NCBI GenBank assembly: GCA_022376515.1
Contig: WTXI01000089.1
Coordinates: forward strand, 62,001-126,000
Length of the DNA stretch: 64,000 nucleotides
DNA from: Lactifluus volemus
Lineage: Eukaryota; Basidiomycota; Agaricomycetes; Russulales; Russulaceae
Direction of reading: 5' to 3'
Shown here: piece by piece, positions 10,498 to 22,359 of the stretch
Numbering within the stretch: position 1 is the stretch's first letter
How the letters are laid out: the number at the start of each line of letters is the position of its first letter
Translations under genes and position numbers: made by a program
The notes under the pieces: model-generated
Database searches by the model: none
Told to the model about the DNA's origin: nothing
Seen by the model: the letters and a program-made list of their open reading frames with translations, nothing else

Positions 10498-12199
10498 TTC
10501 ATGCTAGACGAGTCGTGAGGCTGCATAATATGATGAAGGGGTCGAGGATGTACAGAGTTTCGATTTTGTATGGTAGTGAAAAGGCCGCCTTGAGATCACG
10601 GTGAACCATGTCGACAATCTTTGCTCGTCGCACTAACCATCGTACTATAGGGTCTCGAGGTCCCAGTACAAAAGACTCGCCACGTCCATGAGGCTATGTC
10701 CCAGAGGTGATCGATGATCAGCACAGAACAAGCAATAGCAGCATAAGACAACGTGACATCGACGGTTTCGAGAAACTTGATCAATTGTTCAGCGAGCAGT
10801 TTGTCCTCCTCTCGCACGTTCGTCCCTCGAATCGCCGCATACACGTCCACCCATTCGCGCCCAGAACCGTCAGGACCGCTCAACAGAAGTAAGCTCTTCC
10901 ACCGATCGAGGGCAGGTGGACGCCACACGCCGACACTAAAATTGCGGCCCCAAGTGCTGATGCCGTCTCTCGAGCCCACCATCATCTCACCGTGTTCGGC
11001 AGCTCCTCGTCATCTGTGTTGTGAAGAAGCGCGCCGAGGTGGGGCGGAAGCTGTAACTCCATGGGGAGATTGTGGATCGTGAGATGGGCGAGCGAGCGTG
11101 ACTTTATGGATTCGTATAACGCTTTCATGCCGGTGGCTGGTGCGACGGAAGAGGCGGAAAGTGCTTCGTTCATGTACTCTTCGTAAGTCCTAGCTGAAGA
11201 CTGTGAATGAGCCCGGGGCTACCTTGAAAACGATCAAAACGGGCACGTTTAAATGCAAAGTCACCCTTGACCGCACAGAGAACATCGCCTCTTGTTCAAC
11301 AAAGTTCGACAGCACCTGCTCTTGAAGTCATACCGCCGTGAGCGTGAATGCGACTTGCCGGTAGATAATATCGAAATATCTGATGTCGAAGACGGCGGAT
11401 CTTCATGCACGAATGCCACGTGGAACGTCTCCAGCCAAGACGACGAAGTCGGCGGTGGTGTCGGCGGCGGTTCTGCACCGCCTGTCATTCTCAAAAGCCG
11501 AATCAAACTCGGCGGACGATGAAACGTCCTCGCTGCTAGACATGCGATGCTTGCGCTCCCCACGCCGGCGCACGTCCTTATGACTATTCCGATGATGATG
11601 ATGATGATGATGATTCTTGAACCTCCCACGTGCCGTCCGCATCGGCGCACACGGGATTGTCCGACGAAAAAAAAGTCGTCGACGGCGAGGGCGAACTTTT
11701 GGTGACGCAGCGCTCTCTTTGGTAACAACAACCCGCGAGGAATTCGGCGGTGTAACCAAACAGTGCACCACACTCGTCTTGCAGCGGCCCGGGCGCGTCC
11801 GCGGGCATGTCGTCCAAGTGGTGGTGGTGGTGGTGGTGGTGATCGTACATCTCGCTCGCGCCGCCTTCTTTGGATGGAGTTGCGCGACCCGAGGGGGTGA
11901 GAGTGCGATGCCGAAGTATGAGCGGTCCCGCACGGTGCGTGAACGCTGCCAGATGCATTCCCATTGTTGCTGCGCTTGCTACTGTCTTAGGGGAAGAAGG
12001 AGCGCATTTTTTTGGGTCGTCGAGCACGCCATCTTTGAAATTGGCTGAGCGCCACGGGTTGTTCGGGATCGGAGCTGACCGTCAGCCGAGGACGTGCAAT
12101 GCATGGTGAGGCATGGGGTGAGGGTGGCCAACGGTATATGAGGCTGCTTCCGTTGGTGAAGGAGGTGACTAAGAGAATGGCTAGGAGAGTTTCTGCCAT
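9966..12199 (-). pseudogene. NPR3: NPR3 copy I: broken, with internal inversion
   Basis: Npr3/Nprl3 is part of the GATOR1/SEACIT complex that restrains TORC1 when amino acids are low. The start at 12199 gives MAETLLAILLVTS followed by YRWPPSPHASP, the family's N terminus. Further on come FGYTAEFLA, CHQKF-like remains, then ALYESIKSRSLAHLTIHNLP and MELQLPPHLGALLHN (about 11050-11130), PPALDRWKSLLLL and FLETVDVTLS (about 10770-10930), and IVRWLVRRAKIVDMVHRDLK (about 10600-10650). Breaks seen: a 7-base loss near 12050 relative to copy II, frame loss through simple GAT repeats near 11600, a one-base loss at the CCC TATAG step near 10650, and the C-terminal segment 9966-10497 in inverted orientation. 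It is unlikely to make full-length protein. Confidence 0.8.
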
Positions 12200-12775
12200 C
12201 AGCAAGAGGGGATGACTTGTGTTGTTGTATGGAAATATTCAGGGCAACGAGGGGCGAGAGAGGGAGCCAAACTCGTAGCGCAATAAACCTTAAAGTATAA
12301 AAGTTAAGCTTGGCCAGTGCTATCAGATAATCTTGACCAAGGAGGGCCTCGATCTTGCACTGACAGGTGCGCAGCAAGCCGAACGAAGAGGATGACGAAA
12401 GCTGAGAATAGCTCAGCAAGTGAAGAAAGCACTAGATTGCGTGTAAATAACCTGAGAATAGCCCAGCGAGTGAAGAAAACACTGAGGGATATAGGTGTAG
12501 ATAGCATGTCTATATACGCCCCACTCAATGGTCCATGGTGGCCTGACCAACTAGCCTGAGGTTGCCCCACTTGGCCAGTTTCTCTTAACCATTGCCATAT
12601 TGCAGTCCAGAAGGCGCAGGCAGAAGCTCACACCGTACCAGAAATACGCCCCCACTTAGCACAAAGGGAATCAAACCCTTGAAATTGGACATCTCTTCCA
12701 TATTCTCACGAATGGGATGGTCACGGTCCAGTCTGAAAAAGCAGGACAACAGTCAAGCCACACATGAAATTGATT
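12200..12775. other. NPR3 promoter side and NLR-1 3' flank, with a short direct repeat
   Basis: Non-coding. It contains two copies of about 37 bases, each with CTGAGAATAGC followed by GTGAAGAAA, at about 12402 and 12452 (period 50). The pair is also present near 51727-51812. The rest is duplicated at 51537-52132. No other gene was seen. Confidence 0.6.
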
Positions 12776-15700
12776 TTATTTAGATAAATTGTGATACGCC
12801 CAATTTGATCCATAAGCAAAATTTGAGAAATCGAGCCGTGTCTCATGTTCGCCTCCAATCCAGATAGTGCTGGGTCTGTGAAGGCATGACCTATGTAGCG
12901 CGGGAATCCAAAGCACAAGTTCGTTCTCTTCTCCACATAACCAACCATCATTATCGATCAAGGATTGGTCCGTAAGTTGATTCTTGATACTTTCGGTTGC
13001 GGTCTTCACCACATGAATTGCGTTGGCTGATGCTGATGCTGTATGCTGTCCATCTGGTGAGAATGCAACCGATGTGACCGAATTGGCGTGTCCAATAACT
13101 GAGCCCGCTACGATCTGTCCTGTTGTGGCACCCCACACCCGAATTGTGCCATCATCCGAGGCAGATGCGATATGCTCCCCGTCTGGTGAGAATGCAACAG
13201 ATCTGACCCAATTGGTGTGTCCGGTAAATGGGCCCGCTACGATCTGTCCTGTTGTGGCATCCCACACCCGAATCGTGCCATCATAAGAGGCCGATGCGAT
13301 ATGCCCCCCATCTGGTGAGAATGCAACAGATGTGACCCAATCGGTGTGTCCGGTAAACGGGCCCGCTACGATCTGTCCTGTTGTGGCATCCCACACCCGA
13401 ATTGTGCGATCTAAAGAGGCCGATGCAATACGCTCCCCATCTGGTGAGAATGCAACAGATGTGACCCAATCGGTGTGTCCGGTAAACGGGCCTGCTACGA
13501 TCTGTCCTGTTGTGGCATCCCACACCCGAATCGTGCGATCCTCCGAGGCCGATGCAATACGCTCCCCATCTGGTGAGAATGCAACAGAATTGACCAAATC
13601 GGTGTGTCCGGTAAACGGGCCCGCTACGATCTGTCCTGTTGTGGCATCCCACACCAGAATCGTGCGATCATAAGAGGCCGATGCGATACGCTCCCCGTCT
13701 GGTGAGAATGCAACAGATGTGACGCAATTGGTGTGTCCGGTAAACGGGCCCGCTACGATCTGTCCTGTTGTGGCACCCCACACCCGAATCGTGCGATCAT
13801 AAGAGGCCGATGCGATACGCTCCCCGTCTGGTGAGAATGCAACAGATGTGACCCAATCGGTGTGTCCGGTAAACGGGCCCGCTATGATCTGTCCTGTTGT
13901 GGCATCCCACACCCGAATCATGCGATCATAAGAGACCGATGCGATACGCTCCCCGTCTGGTGAGAATGCAACAGATGTGAGCGAAGCGGTGTGTCCGGTA
14001 AACGGGCCCGCTACGATCTGTCCTGTTGTGGCATCCCACACCCGAATCGTGCGATCATAAGAGGCCGATGCGATATGCTCCCCGTCTGGTGAGAATGCAA
14101 CAGATGTGACCCAATCGGTGTGTCCGGTAAACGGGCCCGCTATGATCTGTCCTGTTGTGGCACCCCACACCCGAATCGTGAGATCATAAGAGGCCGATGC
14201 GATACGCTCCCCGTCTGGTGAGAATGCAACAGATGTGACCGAATCGGTGTGTCCGGTAAACGGGCCCGCTACGATCTGTCCTGTTGTGGCATCCCACACC
14301 AGAATCGTGCGATCATAAGAGGCCGATGCGATACGCTCCCCGTCTGGTGAGAATGCAACAGATGTGACGCAATTGGTGTGTCCGGTAAACGGGCCCGCTA
14401 CGATCTGTCCTGTTGTGGCATCCCACACCCGAATCGTGCGATCATAAGAGGCCGATGCGATACGCTCCCCGTCTGGTGAGAATGCAACAGATGTGACCCA
14501 ATCGGTGTGTCCGGTAAACGGGCCCGCTATGATCTGTCCTGTTGTGGCATCCCACACCCGAATCGTGCCATCATTCGAGGCCGATGCGATACGCTCCCCA
14601 TCTGGTGAGAATGCAACAGATGTGACCGAATCGGTGTGTCCGGTAAACGGGTCCGCTGCGATCTGTCCTGTTGTGGCATCCCACACCCGAATCGTGCCAT
14701 CAGAAGAGGCCGATGCGATACGCTCCCCGTCCGGCGAGAATGCAACACAAAGGACCCAGTCGTCATGTGCCTTAATCGTCATTTCCAACGCGGGCCAATG
14801 CGACAACTGTCCGCGCTCCAACCTCAATGTCCGAGGGAAATGGGGAAGGTATTGACGAAGGATCTGAGAAGAGGCTGGCGCGAAAGCCAGGGCAGAGACG
14901 TAGATATGTGGTGCACTTTCTGCCACTGCCATCCCGAAATACCGCACGAATGAAGATCCATCCTTCACCAATCCTAACAATTTCTTCACTTCCGGTTGTG
15001 AACGCTATTGCCATTTCACGCACAAGTCAACTACATGTCATGTTCAATTATCCGGTGTACATACCTCTCGCAGCAACCATACCAACAGGGATGACAATGC
15101 TCGTGGAGCAACGCTGACATTGTTCTTGACACTAAGCACTTCCAGCCAAAACAAAAACTTTGTTTCGAAGAGCAATCGAAACTTTTTGAGGACATCGTGA
15201 TCGAAGGCAAGGCCATTTAAATGATCCCCCCAGTAGATGCAAGCATATGCTAGAGCAGTCGGAATACATTTGGCGATTCGAGATTCTAAGTCTGGGACGT
15301 CGCTGTTGGCAAGATATGATGACTCGAGTTTGCAGATGTTGAATTTGAGGCCATCGAGCATTAATCCAAGGCAGGAGTGCGTCAACTGATGGTGGGCATC
15401 CGCAAGGTCGACATAAAACACGTTGCTCGTCTTGCTCGTCAGAAAGTCGCGAAATGAGGTATGGAGGGGAAGGACGGGGCCCGTTTGATCATCTGAAGTG
15501 ACGTTACTCAGCAGCGAGCCGAGGCGGCGGAGAACTTTAGGAACCAGATTGGAATCTTCGGCGTGAACAGTCGGTGCATGCCGTCGCAGGGCAATCAAAG
15601 AATTGATGGAGAGGGGTTCAATCGCAGCAAAAAGCTGACCCATGATGGACCGAAATAGATCTCGTGCTTCATCTCGTTTGAAGTACTCTTGGAGAACTTC

Positions 15701-18247
15701 TTCGTACAACTTGTCCAACAGACCTTGTCCATCGAGACCTCGAGAGCGTCCCAACAAGCGCCGTACACATTCGTTGTCGCTAAGGCCAAGATCGTCACTG
15801 CTCTTTATGAAACCACATGCAACGGCCGCCCACTGAAACAAGCCCTCCGACGCCTGCACTAGTTTGCTACCATGGGCTTTGAACACGTCCTCGCGGAGCT
15901 TGCTCTGAATATATAAGCCAATATCTTGTTCCGTATCGGCAGCCAGTTGGGCGTCATCCATATACAGAATACGGCTGGACTGCGCATTGTCGAATGCATG
16001 TTTGATGTCATCTTCCGACCTCGATGTGATGAGTATGCGAACGTTTGGCGGAAGATCGATGACACGTTGGGCAAGAAACGTGTGCAGTCCGTCGTCACCA
16101 ATTGTGAGACCACTCTCATCCAACCCATCGATGATGATGAGAATTGGTTCAACGAGTGATAGGTTCTCGAGTGGTTTAAGGAGGAGCCGATTAAAAAGTC
16201 TACGAGGATCTCGGGTAGTGCCAAAAGACGGATCACTTGCAATGGCCCTCATGAGGGCGAGCTTGAACGGAAGATAGCGATTGGAGAGGTCACGGGCAAG
16301 CGTCGTAAAGAAATTATAAGCCTCGTCATTGGACTCCTTGGGTTTCTCCTTCCGCACAAAAGTAACATAGGAACCGAGATACGTCTCGTCGAAGTGAAGT
16401 GCGATCTCGTGCGCAATTGAGGACTTTCCCGTGCCTGCTTGGCCAAGGAGAACGAGGCCACGTTCGGATTCGGGATTCTCGACCCACTTGACGATGTGGT
16501 CCAAGAAATGTCTGCGCGTTTTTGGATGACAACCCTTCCTATCGTGGAATCGCCATCCTCCCAAAACAGGGCTTTTCCCGATTATTGCACTCAATTCTGT
16601 TTTAATCTTGTCAAACTGATGATCGATGGCTTTGTGACTGTCAGGATGACGCACCAGCTTCCGATGCTTGATTCGACATATCCGTTACCTGTGTCCTCAC
16701 ATCCTTTCGCATTTCAGGGACAGCAGCGCCAGCGGCGAGAGCAACATGTGTGGGAAATTTTCCTCGTAGGTCTCGTAGTCGGTCGACGGTCTCGCGGAGG
16801 TGTTCGACATTTTTCAAAGCCTGCCCTCCTGCAAATCACATGTTGATAATGAGCAACGAGAGAGGTCAAGACGACGTACCAACTTGTACATCTGTTGACG
16901 CAAGCGGTCTGGTAAACGCGTACGATTTGATAAAATTGGCACATTCGGAGACGCAACGTAGCATCTCATTGAGTATATTTTCTTGCGTAGACGCAGGCTG
17001 AATGTTCTTCAAAACATCCGCCTCATTCGCAAATCCAAACGTATCCAGGATCACCTCTAATGATCTCCGGACGTCATCGTCATGCCGTAACCGGTCCACC
17101 GAACTCTGCCAGTTCGCCAAGAAAAAAAGGGTGAATGCTCCATATCATCCAACGAGGCAAGGACGCGTACCTCGGGAATATTGGAGAGCTGAGTCCATGC
17201 CGACCTAACACGCTAAGAGGTAGCAATTAGTTCTATAAATAGAAGAGAATAACAGGTATGGAACATACTTCTTTGGCGATTGGACTGACGGTGCCCATCA
17301 CCTGCTTCATAACATTAACGGCACTCTCCCATGTTGTCACAGCATCCATAGCTTCCTCAGCGCGATCGGGATGACGCGACATCCCCGTCTGGCTGTCTGG
17401 CACCGTTCCCACAGGAATGCCGTTGTCAACGAGAAGATCACCCATCCTGGAAGAATCAGATATAGGAGCGGTAACTGTCGTGGGTTGCGCGGCTTCAGCG
17501 TCAGCTTGGACAAGAGGACGCGTAACGCCTCCTTCAGGGACAGGGTTGTCCAGTGTGAGATTCGGGGTGTTGACTGTCGCCGTCCGAGAGGAACTTGCGT
17601 CTGATGACAATGCGATCGTTAAGACTGTGGCTGGCTTCTTTGTCCGTCTAGAATGTCCATCCTCATTGCCGAAAACAATGCCGAGTTCTACATGTAGGGT
17701 GCTCAGCGAGAAGCATGAGTAAAAATCATGAGACGAACCGCGAGGTGGTTCACAGGCTATCCTCTGACTTCCGACAAGGATGTCATTCGATTTGGTCCTT
17801 TCCGCATACAGAGATACAGTGATATCAGAGTGTGGTTGTGGAATGCTGCTGGAGACTCAGCCATAACTAGAAATAAATTATGGCAATTCCTCACAAAGCG
17901 TCGAGAATCTCGTTCCATTCTACGTGATTCTCCATTCTCTGCACAGATCGCGTCCGCATCGTTGTCGCCCCGTAAGACACAGTGACATAAAATTTTCCTT
18001 TCCTCCAGAGGAGGGTCTTGAGACTCGGAAGGTTGTCCGCTCGGACGACTGGCAGGGGAAAGACATTTGGTACCTGTGAGAGCATGACCTCACAAAGGTA
18101 GTACGTACCAGTGACCCGGAGCGGATACGAGCCTGGTTGCATTTCGGTGACCTGAGCGCGGCTGCTGTGCCTGATGTTGGAGATTTGAGAACCTGAGCTG
18201 TAGTAATGGTTAATAGCGGGAGACATCTGGATAGGAGACTTTGGCAT
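12776..18247 (-). CDS. NLR-1: C2-NACHT-WD40 receptor-like protein
   Basis: A fungal NLR-type STAND NTPase, presumed to act in non-self recognition or programmed cell death. Exon 1 starts MPKSPIQMSPAINHYY at 18247 and leads into a C2-like domain (FYVTVSYGATTMRTRSVQ, then after an intron SDITVSLYAERTKSNDILVG). Helical linker exons follow (17233-17610, 16866-17120, 16690-16840). The NACHT exon, 15044-16654, has a P-loop GQAGTGKSS and Walker B ILIIIDGLDESG. A phase-0 intron joins LRE to RSQPEVKKLLG. The last exon carries 13 nearly identical 43-residue WD40 units, one diverged unit and a short tail ending at 12776. The splice just before the NACHT exon (about 16655-16710) is ambiguous. The large exons are open. 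The paralog NLR-2 is at 52133-57346. Confidence 0.85.
12990..14785 (-). repeat. WD40 array of NLR-1: 13 units of 129 bp plus one diverged unit
   Basis: Each unit reads GHTxxVTSVAFSPDGERIASAS, then xDxTIRVWDATTGQIVAGPFT. Variation is confined mostly to the two residues after GHT and the residues either side of the blade Asp (Y/S/L/E/N/D before it, R/G/L after it). Two identical TILVW units lie exactly 645 bp (5 units) apart (markers at 13651 and 14296). Confidence 0.95.
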
Positions 18248-18487
18248 ACGGATTCGGGGTCATCTGGGTAGCTTTTGAAAAGAGTAAGAAAGAGAAAGAC
18301 GGGTGGGTTGAGGGTTGTTGAGCCCTGAGGTAACCATTTGGCACATTGTCTGCGCCCTCTCACGCTCAGCGCTAGCGGCAGGTCACGTTTGTGAGGATTC
18401 AGGAACCTTAAAGCCGAACCCTAAAGCGGGAGTTCACAGTCGTAAGCTGAGGCCCCGGTAATTCACGAACAAAGTGTGACTTGGCAC
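18248..18487. other. NLR-1 5' flank
   Basis: About 240 bases upstream of the NLR-1 ATG, nearly identical to 57347-57586. It should contain the NLR promoter. No clear TATA box was identified. Confidence 0.5.
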
Positions 18488-18665
18488 GAGCCTCAGCGTT
18501 CAGCGACGCCGCGTTTTCTCTTCTTCTTTAACTTTTTTGGTTTGATGTTAGAAGGTGAAGCGATGGGCGTTGTGTTGGCGGCGTCATTGACGGAGGGTAA
18601 ATCCTTCTTTCGCCCATGGCCTTTTTGGCCAAGGAAATGCCACTAGAAAGGCCATGTGCCAGACG
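18488..18665 (-). pseudogene. A34.5 5'-end remnant
   Basis: Matches the start of the A34.5 gene (MTPPTTPIAS, then NIKPKKLKK-type codons) plus its promoter, then breaks off. It is duplicated at 57590-57765. Exon 1 continues for only a few codons past the Lys patch. Confidence 0.75.
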
Positions 18666-18689
18666 TTGACCAGTCTCGGCGAGCGGGCC

Positions 18690-18840
18690 AGATTTCCTAT
18701 CATCTCTGCAATAAATGCTTATTTTACTGGTGATAACTAGCTACATGTTATGTAGTAGAGACGAAGAACGAAGTCAGGTCACGGTGAACACGTTGTTTCG
18801 CCAACGACATGACATTATCCGAACATATGAAGGTAGTCAG
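18690..18840. repeat. Dispersed repeat R, copy 2
   Basis: TTCCTATCATCTCTGCAATA form, followed by the GTAGAGACGAAG and CGGTGAACACGTTGTTTCG segments. It matches the other R copies but lacks the middle portion. Confidence 0.55.
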
Positions 18841-18959
18841 TCACCAAGAAATGCAAGAGAGAGAAATTATAGTACAACAAAGATAAGTTGTTCGGGCTGC
18901 TTAGTGTTGCAATATGGGTAGTTGTGTTGAGACATACTTCGATCCACTGATTAGCTCCG

Positions 18960-20035
18960 TTACTCTAGCACCGAATCGAACATCGAAGGATCCACTAACT
19001 GCGGGCTGATGGGATGGCCTGCTACTGCTACTTGTCGTTCATTGAGAAATGTGGTAAATGCGTCCCGAACGTCGCTTCCTCCAGAATATCCAACCTCCTC
19101 AAGGTTTGAAACTGGAACAGTAAAGGAGCGGCGCTCAAAAGGAAGACAGACATGAAGGGTGTTGAGCGAAGGGGCGCTGATACGAGCAAAAAAGACTTTC
19201 CAAATAGTTGCTCCCCTCATGGAACCCAAACCGTTGTAGGTTGGGAAGTGTGACCGTGTCCGGAGTCTGGTGTGAGTGCCGTTCAACATCATATCGAACA
19301 AGGTAACAAAATCTCTAGCTGGGCCATAAGCGAAAGCCAGGTAAGTATATAACTCTGAGGGAAATACGCGGAATCCGGGATATCGAGAAGCTCGAGAGTG
19401 ACAAGGCCGGCAGTAGTGTTAAGGCGACCCAATTGGAATGGAAGCCTCCAAAAGTCTGAGATGGCGTAGATTGGGAGCTTGAAACGTTATGGGAAGGTCT
19501 AATTCAAGTACGGTCCGAGAATTGAAAAACATTCGTTCCAGAATTGGAAATTGACCATCCATAGCTGTGACGAACTTCCCGAGCATCCAAAAGTAAACGC
19601 GACGCACGCGATCACGGCGTGAAAGTGCGAGCAATAGACTTTCATCTTCTGCTCTCATGGTCATCTCCCGCGGATCCAAAGTGTTAGGGTGATAATAGAT
19701 GGTGAATGGTAAATGTGGTGAATGTGAAAGCATGTCCGCTACAGGCACACCATTGGTGCACACGAGATGAAGGTCGAGCCAGGGATGGCGATTCAAGAAT
19801 GCTAATAGTTCGCGACAGTGGACAAACATGTGCCAGATTGTACCTCCAACGTGGGCAGGGCCAAGAAATAGGCCGGGCCATCCCAGATCTATCGTCATAT
19901 TCGTCTGGATCTGCCAGCCGATAAAGATGAAATATGTTGAGAGGTACAGTATATCGTCGTTGAGGATATGAATAGGTGAGTATCGTATATTGCTGTTGGC
20001 TCACGTCTGCCGAGCCTTCTAATAAGAGAATAGAT
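18960..20035 (-). pseudogene. F-box family fragment 1
   Basis: Homologous to the longest member at 44771-46372. It keeps the LNIFHLYRLADPDEY segment, ILELDLP-type strand repeats, LRHLRLLEASIPIGSP and the C-terminal block with FLNERQV. A large central part is missing (between about 19300 and 19420), and the 5' part is frameshifted by extra bases near 19945. Nearly identical to 58055-59095. Confidence 0.75.
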
Positions 20036-20489
20036 CATGGCAGAGAAGCAACCAGCCATTTTCGGAGAGTGGTAGGTGTGATTGAAGAGTTTAGCTGGTA
20101 GAGGCTCAGGCGCTCAGGGGTCGGAGTAACTGGGCACCGAGCTTTACACAGAATGGGACGTCCCTTTCCACACTTTCGAAAACTCATCCACGTTCGTAGT
20201 ATGCACGTACATACAGCGCGGATGTGATACTGTGCCAGGCCAATACTGGACCTCATCACTTACTAGTACAAACACTTCAAGAACTGTCAACCGACGCCCC
20301 GTCGCCTCGTGAACACGGGTAACACACAACGTCACTCTTGTATGCTATACCATCGAGATGGACACCCCTGCTCATCCTCGTCGATAGCCAAAAGGAAACT
20401 TCATAGGCAACCGTGACGGAAGGACTCGCAAAATGATATTCGCCCATACGCACCAACATAGAATTCGTTTGGGCACCCCTTCGGTGCTA
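20036..20489. repeat. Duplicated F-box 5' flank
   Basis: Non-coding segment with GAAGCAACCAGCCAT, then CGAGCTTTAC and GGACACCCCTGCTCATC. Copies lie at 46373-46815 and 59100-59550. It is the upstream side of the F-box family plus the downstream side of the TPR-like fragment. Confidence 0.6.
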
Positions 20490-20715
20490 TCACTTACGAC
20501 CGTGGCGACTCGGAATAATTGCATAATTTCGATTTAGAATGTTCCGGGGATGCTGTACGCGATGCACCTTGAAAGCATCACGAACTATGGCAATCGACTC
20601 ATCGAGGTACTCGATTTTGTTGGTGAATTCGATCGCGTGGTAGAGACGGTTCCCAACTCGACAAAGACGACGAGGCCGGAAGAACAAGGTGACGCGTGAT
20701 AGGCTTCGAAGCTGC
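20490..20715 (-). pseudogene. TPR-like fragment fused to a truncated A34.5
   Basis: A short stretch VGNRLYHAIEF, then EYLDESIAIVRDAFKVH, resembles one TPR unit of agaricomycete TPR proteins. It replaces the last exon of the adjacent A34.5 copy; the join lies just before AACAAGGTGACGCGTG. Copies with the same join lie at 46819-47000 and 59555-59760. The TPR identification is tentative. Confidence 0.45.
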
Positions 20716-21460
20716 AAAAAAACGTATCCAACGTGGAGGAAATCACCAAGAAGAAAATTTTTGTTAAGTAGGGAGATTGACGTCTACGATGAGGGCGGAT
20801 GGGAACACGCACCAGGATAATGCTTTCCGCCCTTCCTTTTACATGGAAGGAGTACGGAGAGATTGCCGAGTTCCTCTGCGCTGACACCTACGCCTACATG
20901 TGCCGTGGCGGCTGTACCACCCTCCTGAACACCTTCACGACGATCATTATTCCCATTCTCGTCGTCAACGGGAGGTAGAGGAGGCTCGAGCGCATACATA
21001 TCATACGCAGCTCTTTTACGGTGTATATCACCCACGAGGTCCAATCGTGGCGAAATCTTGACTCCTTGAAAAAGGCTTGACTTCACCTTAAAATGAACAA
21101 AAAGGAAAACGTGCGAGTTTCAGTGTTGCAGAGAGAATCGCCAAAAAAAAAAAAAAACGCACAGCAGTTGGAGCTCTTATTAGCCAGAGCTCGGCATGTT
21201 CGCCCGCGTTCACCGTATCATAGTCAAACTCTCCAAACTCGACATCACCGTAGTAGTCTGCCGGAACGCTGCTGCCTGCTGCTGCGGGAGGTGTGCCAGC
21301 GGCCGACGCCTCATTGCGGTTCGATATCCCGACAACAGCACTGGCAGCCTCAGACGCCGCGTTTTCTTTTCTAGACTTTTATCATGGCTTCTTTGATTTT
21401 TTTTGGTTTGATGTTAGAGGATGAAGCGATGGGCTTTTTTGGCGGTGTCATGTCATTGAC
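20700..21460 (-). pseudogene. Truncated A34.5 copy
   Basis: Keeps the exon-1 ELWLIRAP region and the exon-2 VKSSLFQGVKISPRLDLVGD region, but its last exon is replaced by TPR-like sequence. Exon 1 has several small indels near the Lys-rich patch. The natural Lys-rich tail is missing, so it is probably non-functional. Confidence 0.75.
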
Positions 21461-21506
21461 GGAGGAGGGTAAATCCTTCCCTTACCAGTGGGCGTCGTGA
21501 AAGTCA

Positions 21507-21690
21507 CGTGCCAAATTTCCTATCTCCCTGCAATAAATGCTTATTTCACTCGCCGCTTCACTTCTGAACCAATCTATTCCCACCATCGTGGTAAAGGGAG
21601 ATAATACTTTGGTGTATCTGATATAGTAGAGATGAAGCACGAAGTCACGGTGAACACGTTGTTTTCGCCCACAGAGGTGCTACATTACAT
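21507..21690. repeat. Dispersed repeat R, copy 3
   Basis: TTCCTATCTCCCTGCAATAA form with the CCCACCATCGTGG and CGGTGAACACGTTG parts. Very similar to 60585-60765. Confidence 0.6.
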
Positions 21691-21818
21691 CATACGAACT
21701 GTGAAGGAAGTCACCAAGAAATGCGGGAGAGAGAAGATAAGCTGTTCAGGCTTCTGAGTGATGCGATCCTATCATATACTAGGATCCTGGCGGTCGTCAT
21801 GAACAGGAGAATAGGTGA

Positions 21819-22312
21819 GTGTGTGCTGGAATATTATAGCGGAGTGGGAAAGGTGGGTAGATGCTGAGGGCGAAAAGGATGACGCGCAGAGCGTGCGCGG
21901 GCTCGAGGAGGGGACGTCAGATGTCAACGGCGCCCCGAGGGCCACCGGAAGTGGGTAGCAACCGCTCCCCGTTGGGGGCGATCGTCCACGGCCGTTAATC
22001 ACGATACACCTTCGTTTTTCGCATCAAGACCCTCTTTGTATATTAGTTGACTCAGTTTCATTGATGGGTGATGAACTGATCACTCAGAGCCGATCGAGCA
22101 GCCATCTTTGGGGTAGTAACAGCAGTAGCACATGTTTTTTGATGTACAGTAGTCCTAAGTATTTCTACCAAAGTCGTAAGGGCAAAATTGATTAGCCCAC
22201 TTGTTCCCCCATCCTCGCGTGATCCCGTTTTAATTTTCCACCGCTCGTTTTTCCTCGTTTTCACTTCGCACGCCCTGTAAAGCCTTCAGAGTCTTAAAAG
22301 GACTTCAGTGTG
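21819..22312. mobile_element. Solo LTR with 5-bp target duplication
   Basis: Sequence 21824-22307 starts TGCTGGAATA and ends GGACTTCA, so it has TG...CA ends. It is flanked by GTGTG (21819-21823 and 22308-22312). The paralogous block at about 60885-60895 has the unoccupied site with a single GTGTG. No internal retroelement sequence is present, which fits LTR-LTR recombination. The family is unknown. Confidence 0.8.
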
Positions 22313-22359
22313 AATGTGACTAAGATATGGGTCGAGACGTACTTCGATCCACCAATTAG

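Noticed and set aside
12990..14785. Regularly spaced repeats suggesting a CRISPR-like array.
   Set aside because: The whole 129-bp unit is coding WD40 sequence, with no repeat/spacer structure, and the host is a eukaryote.
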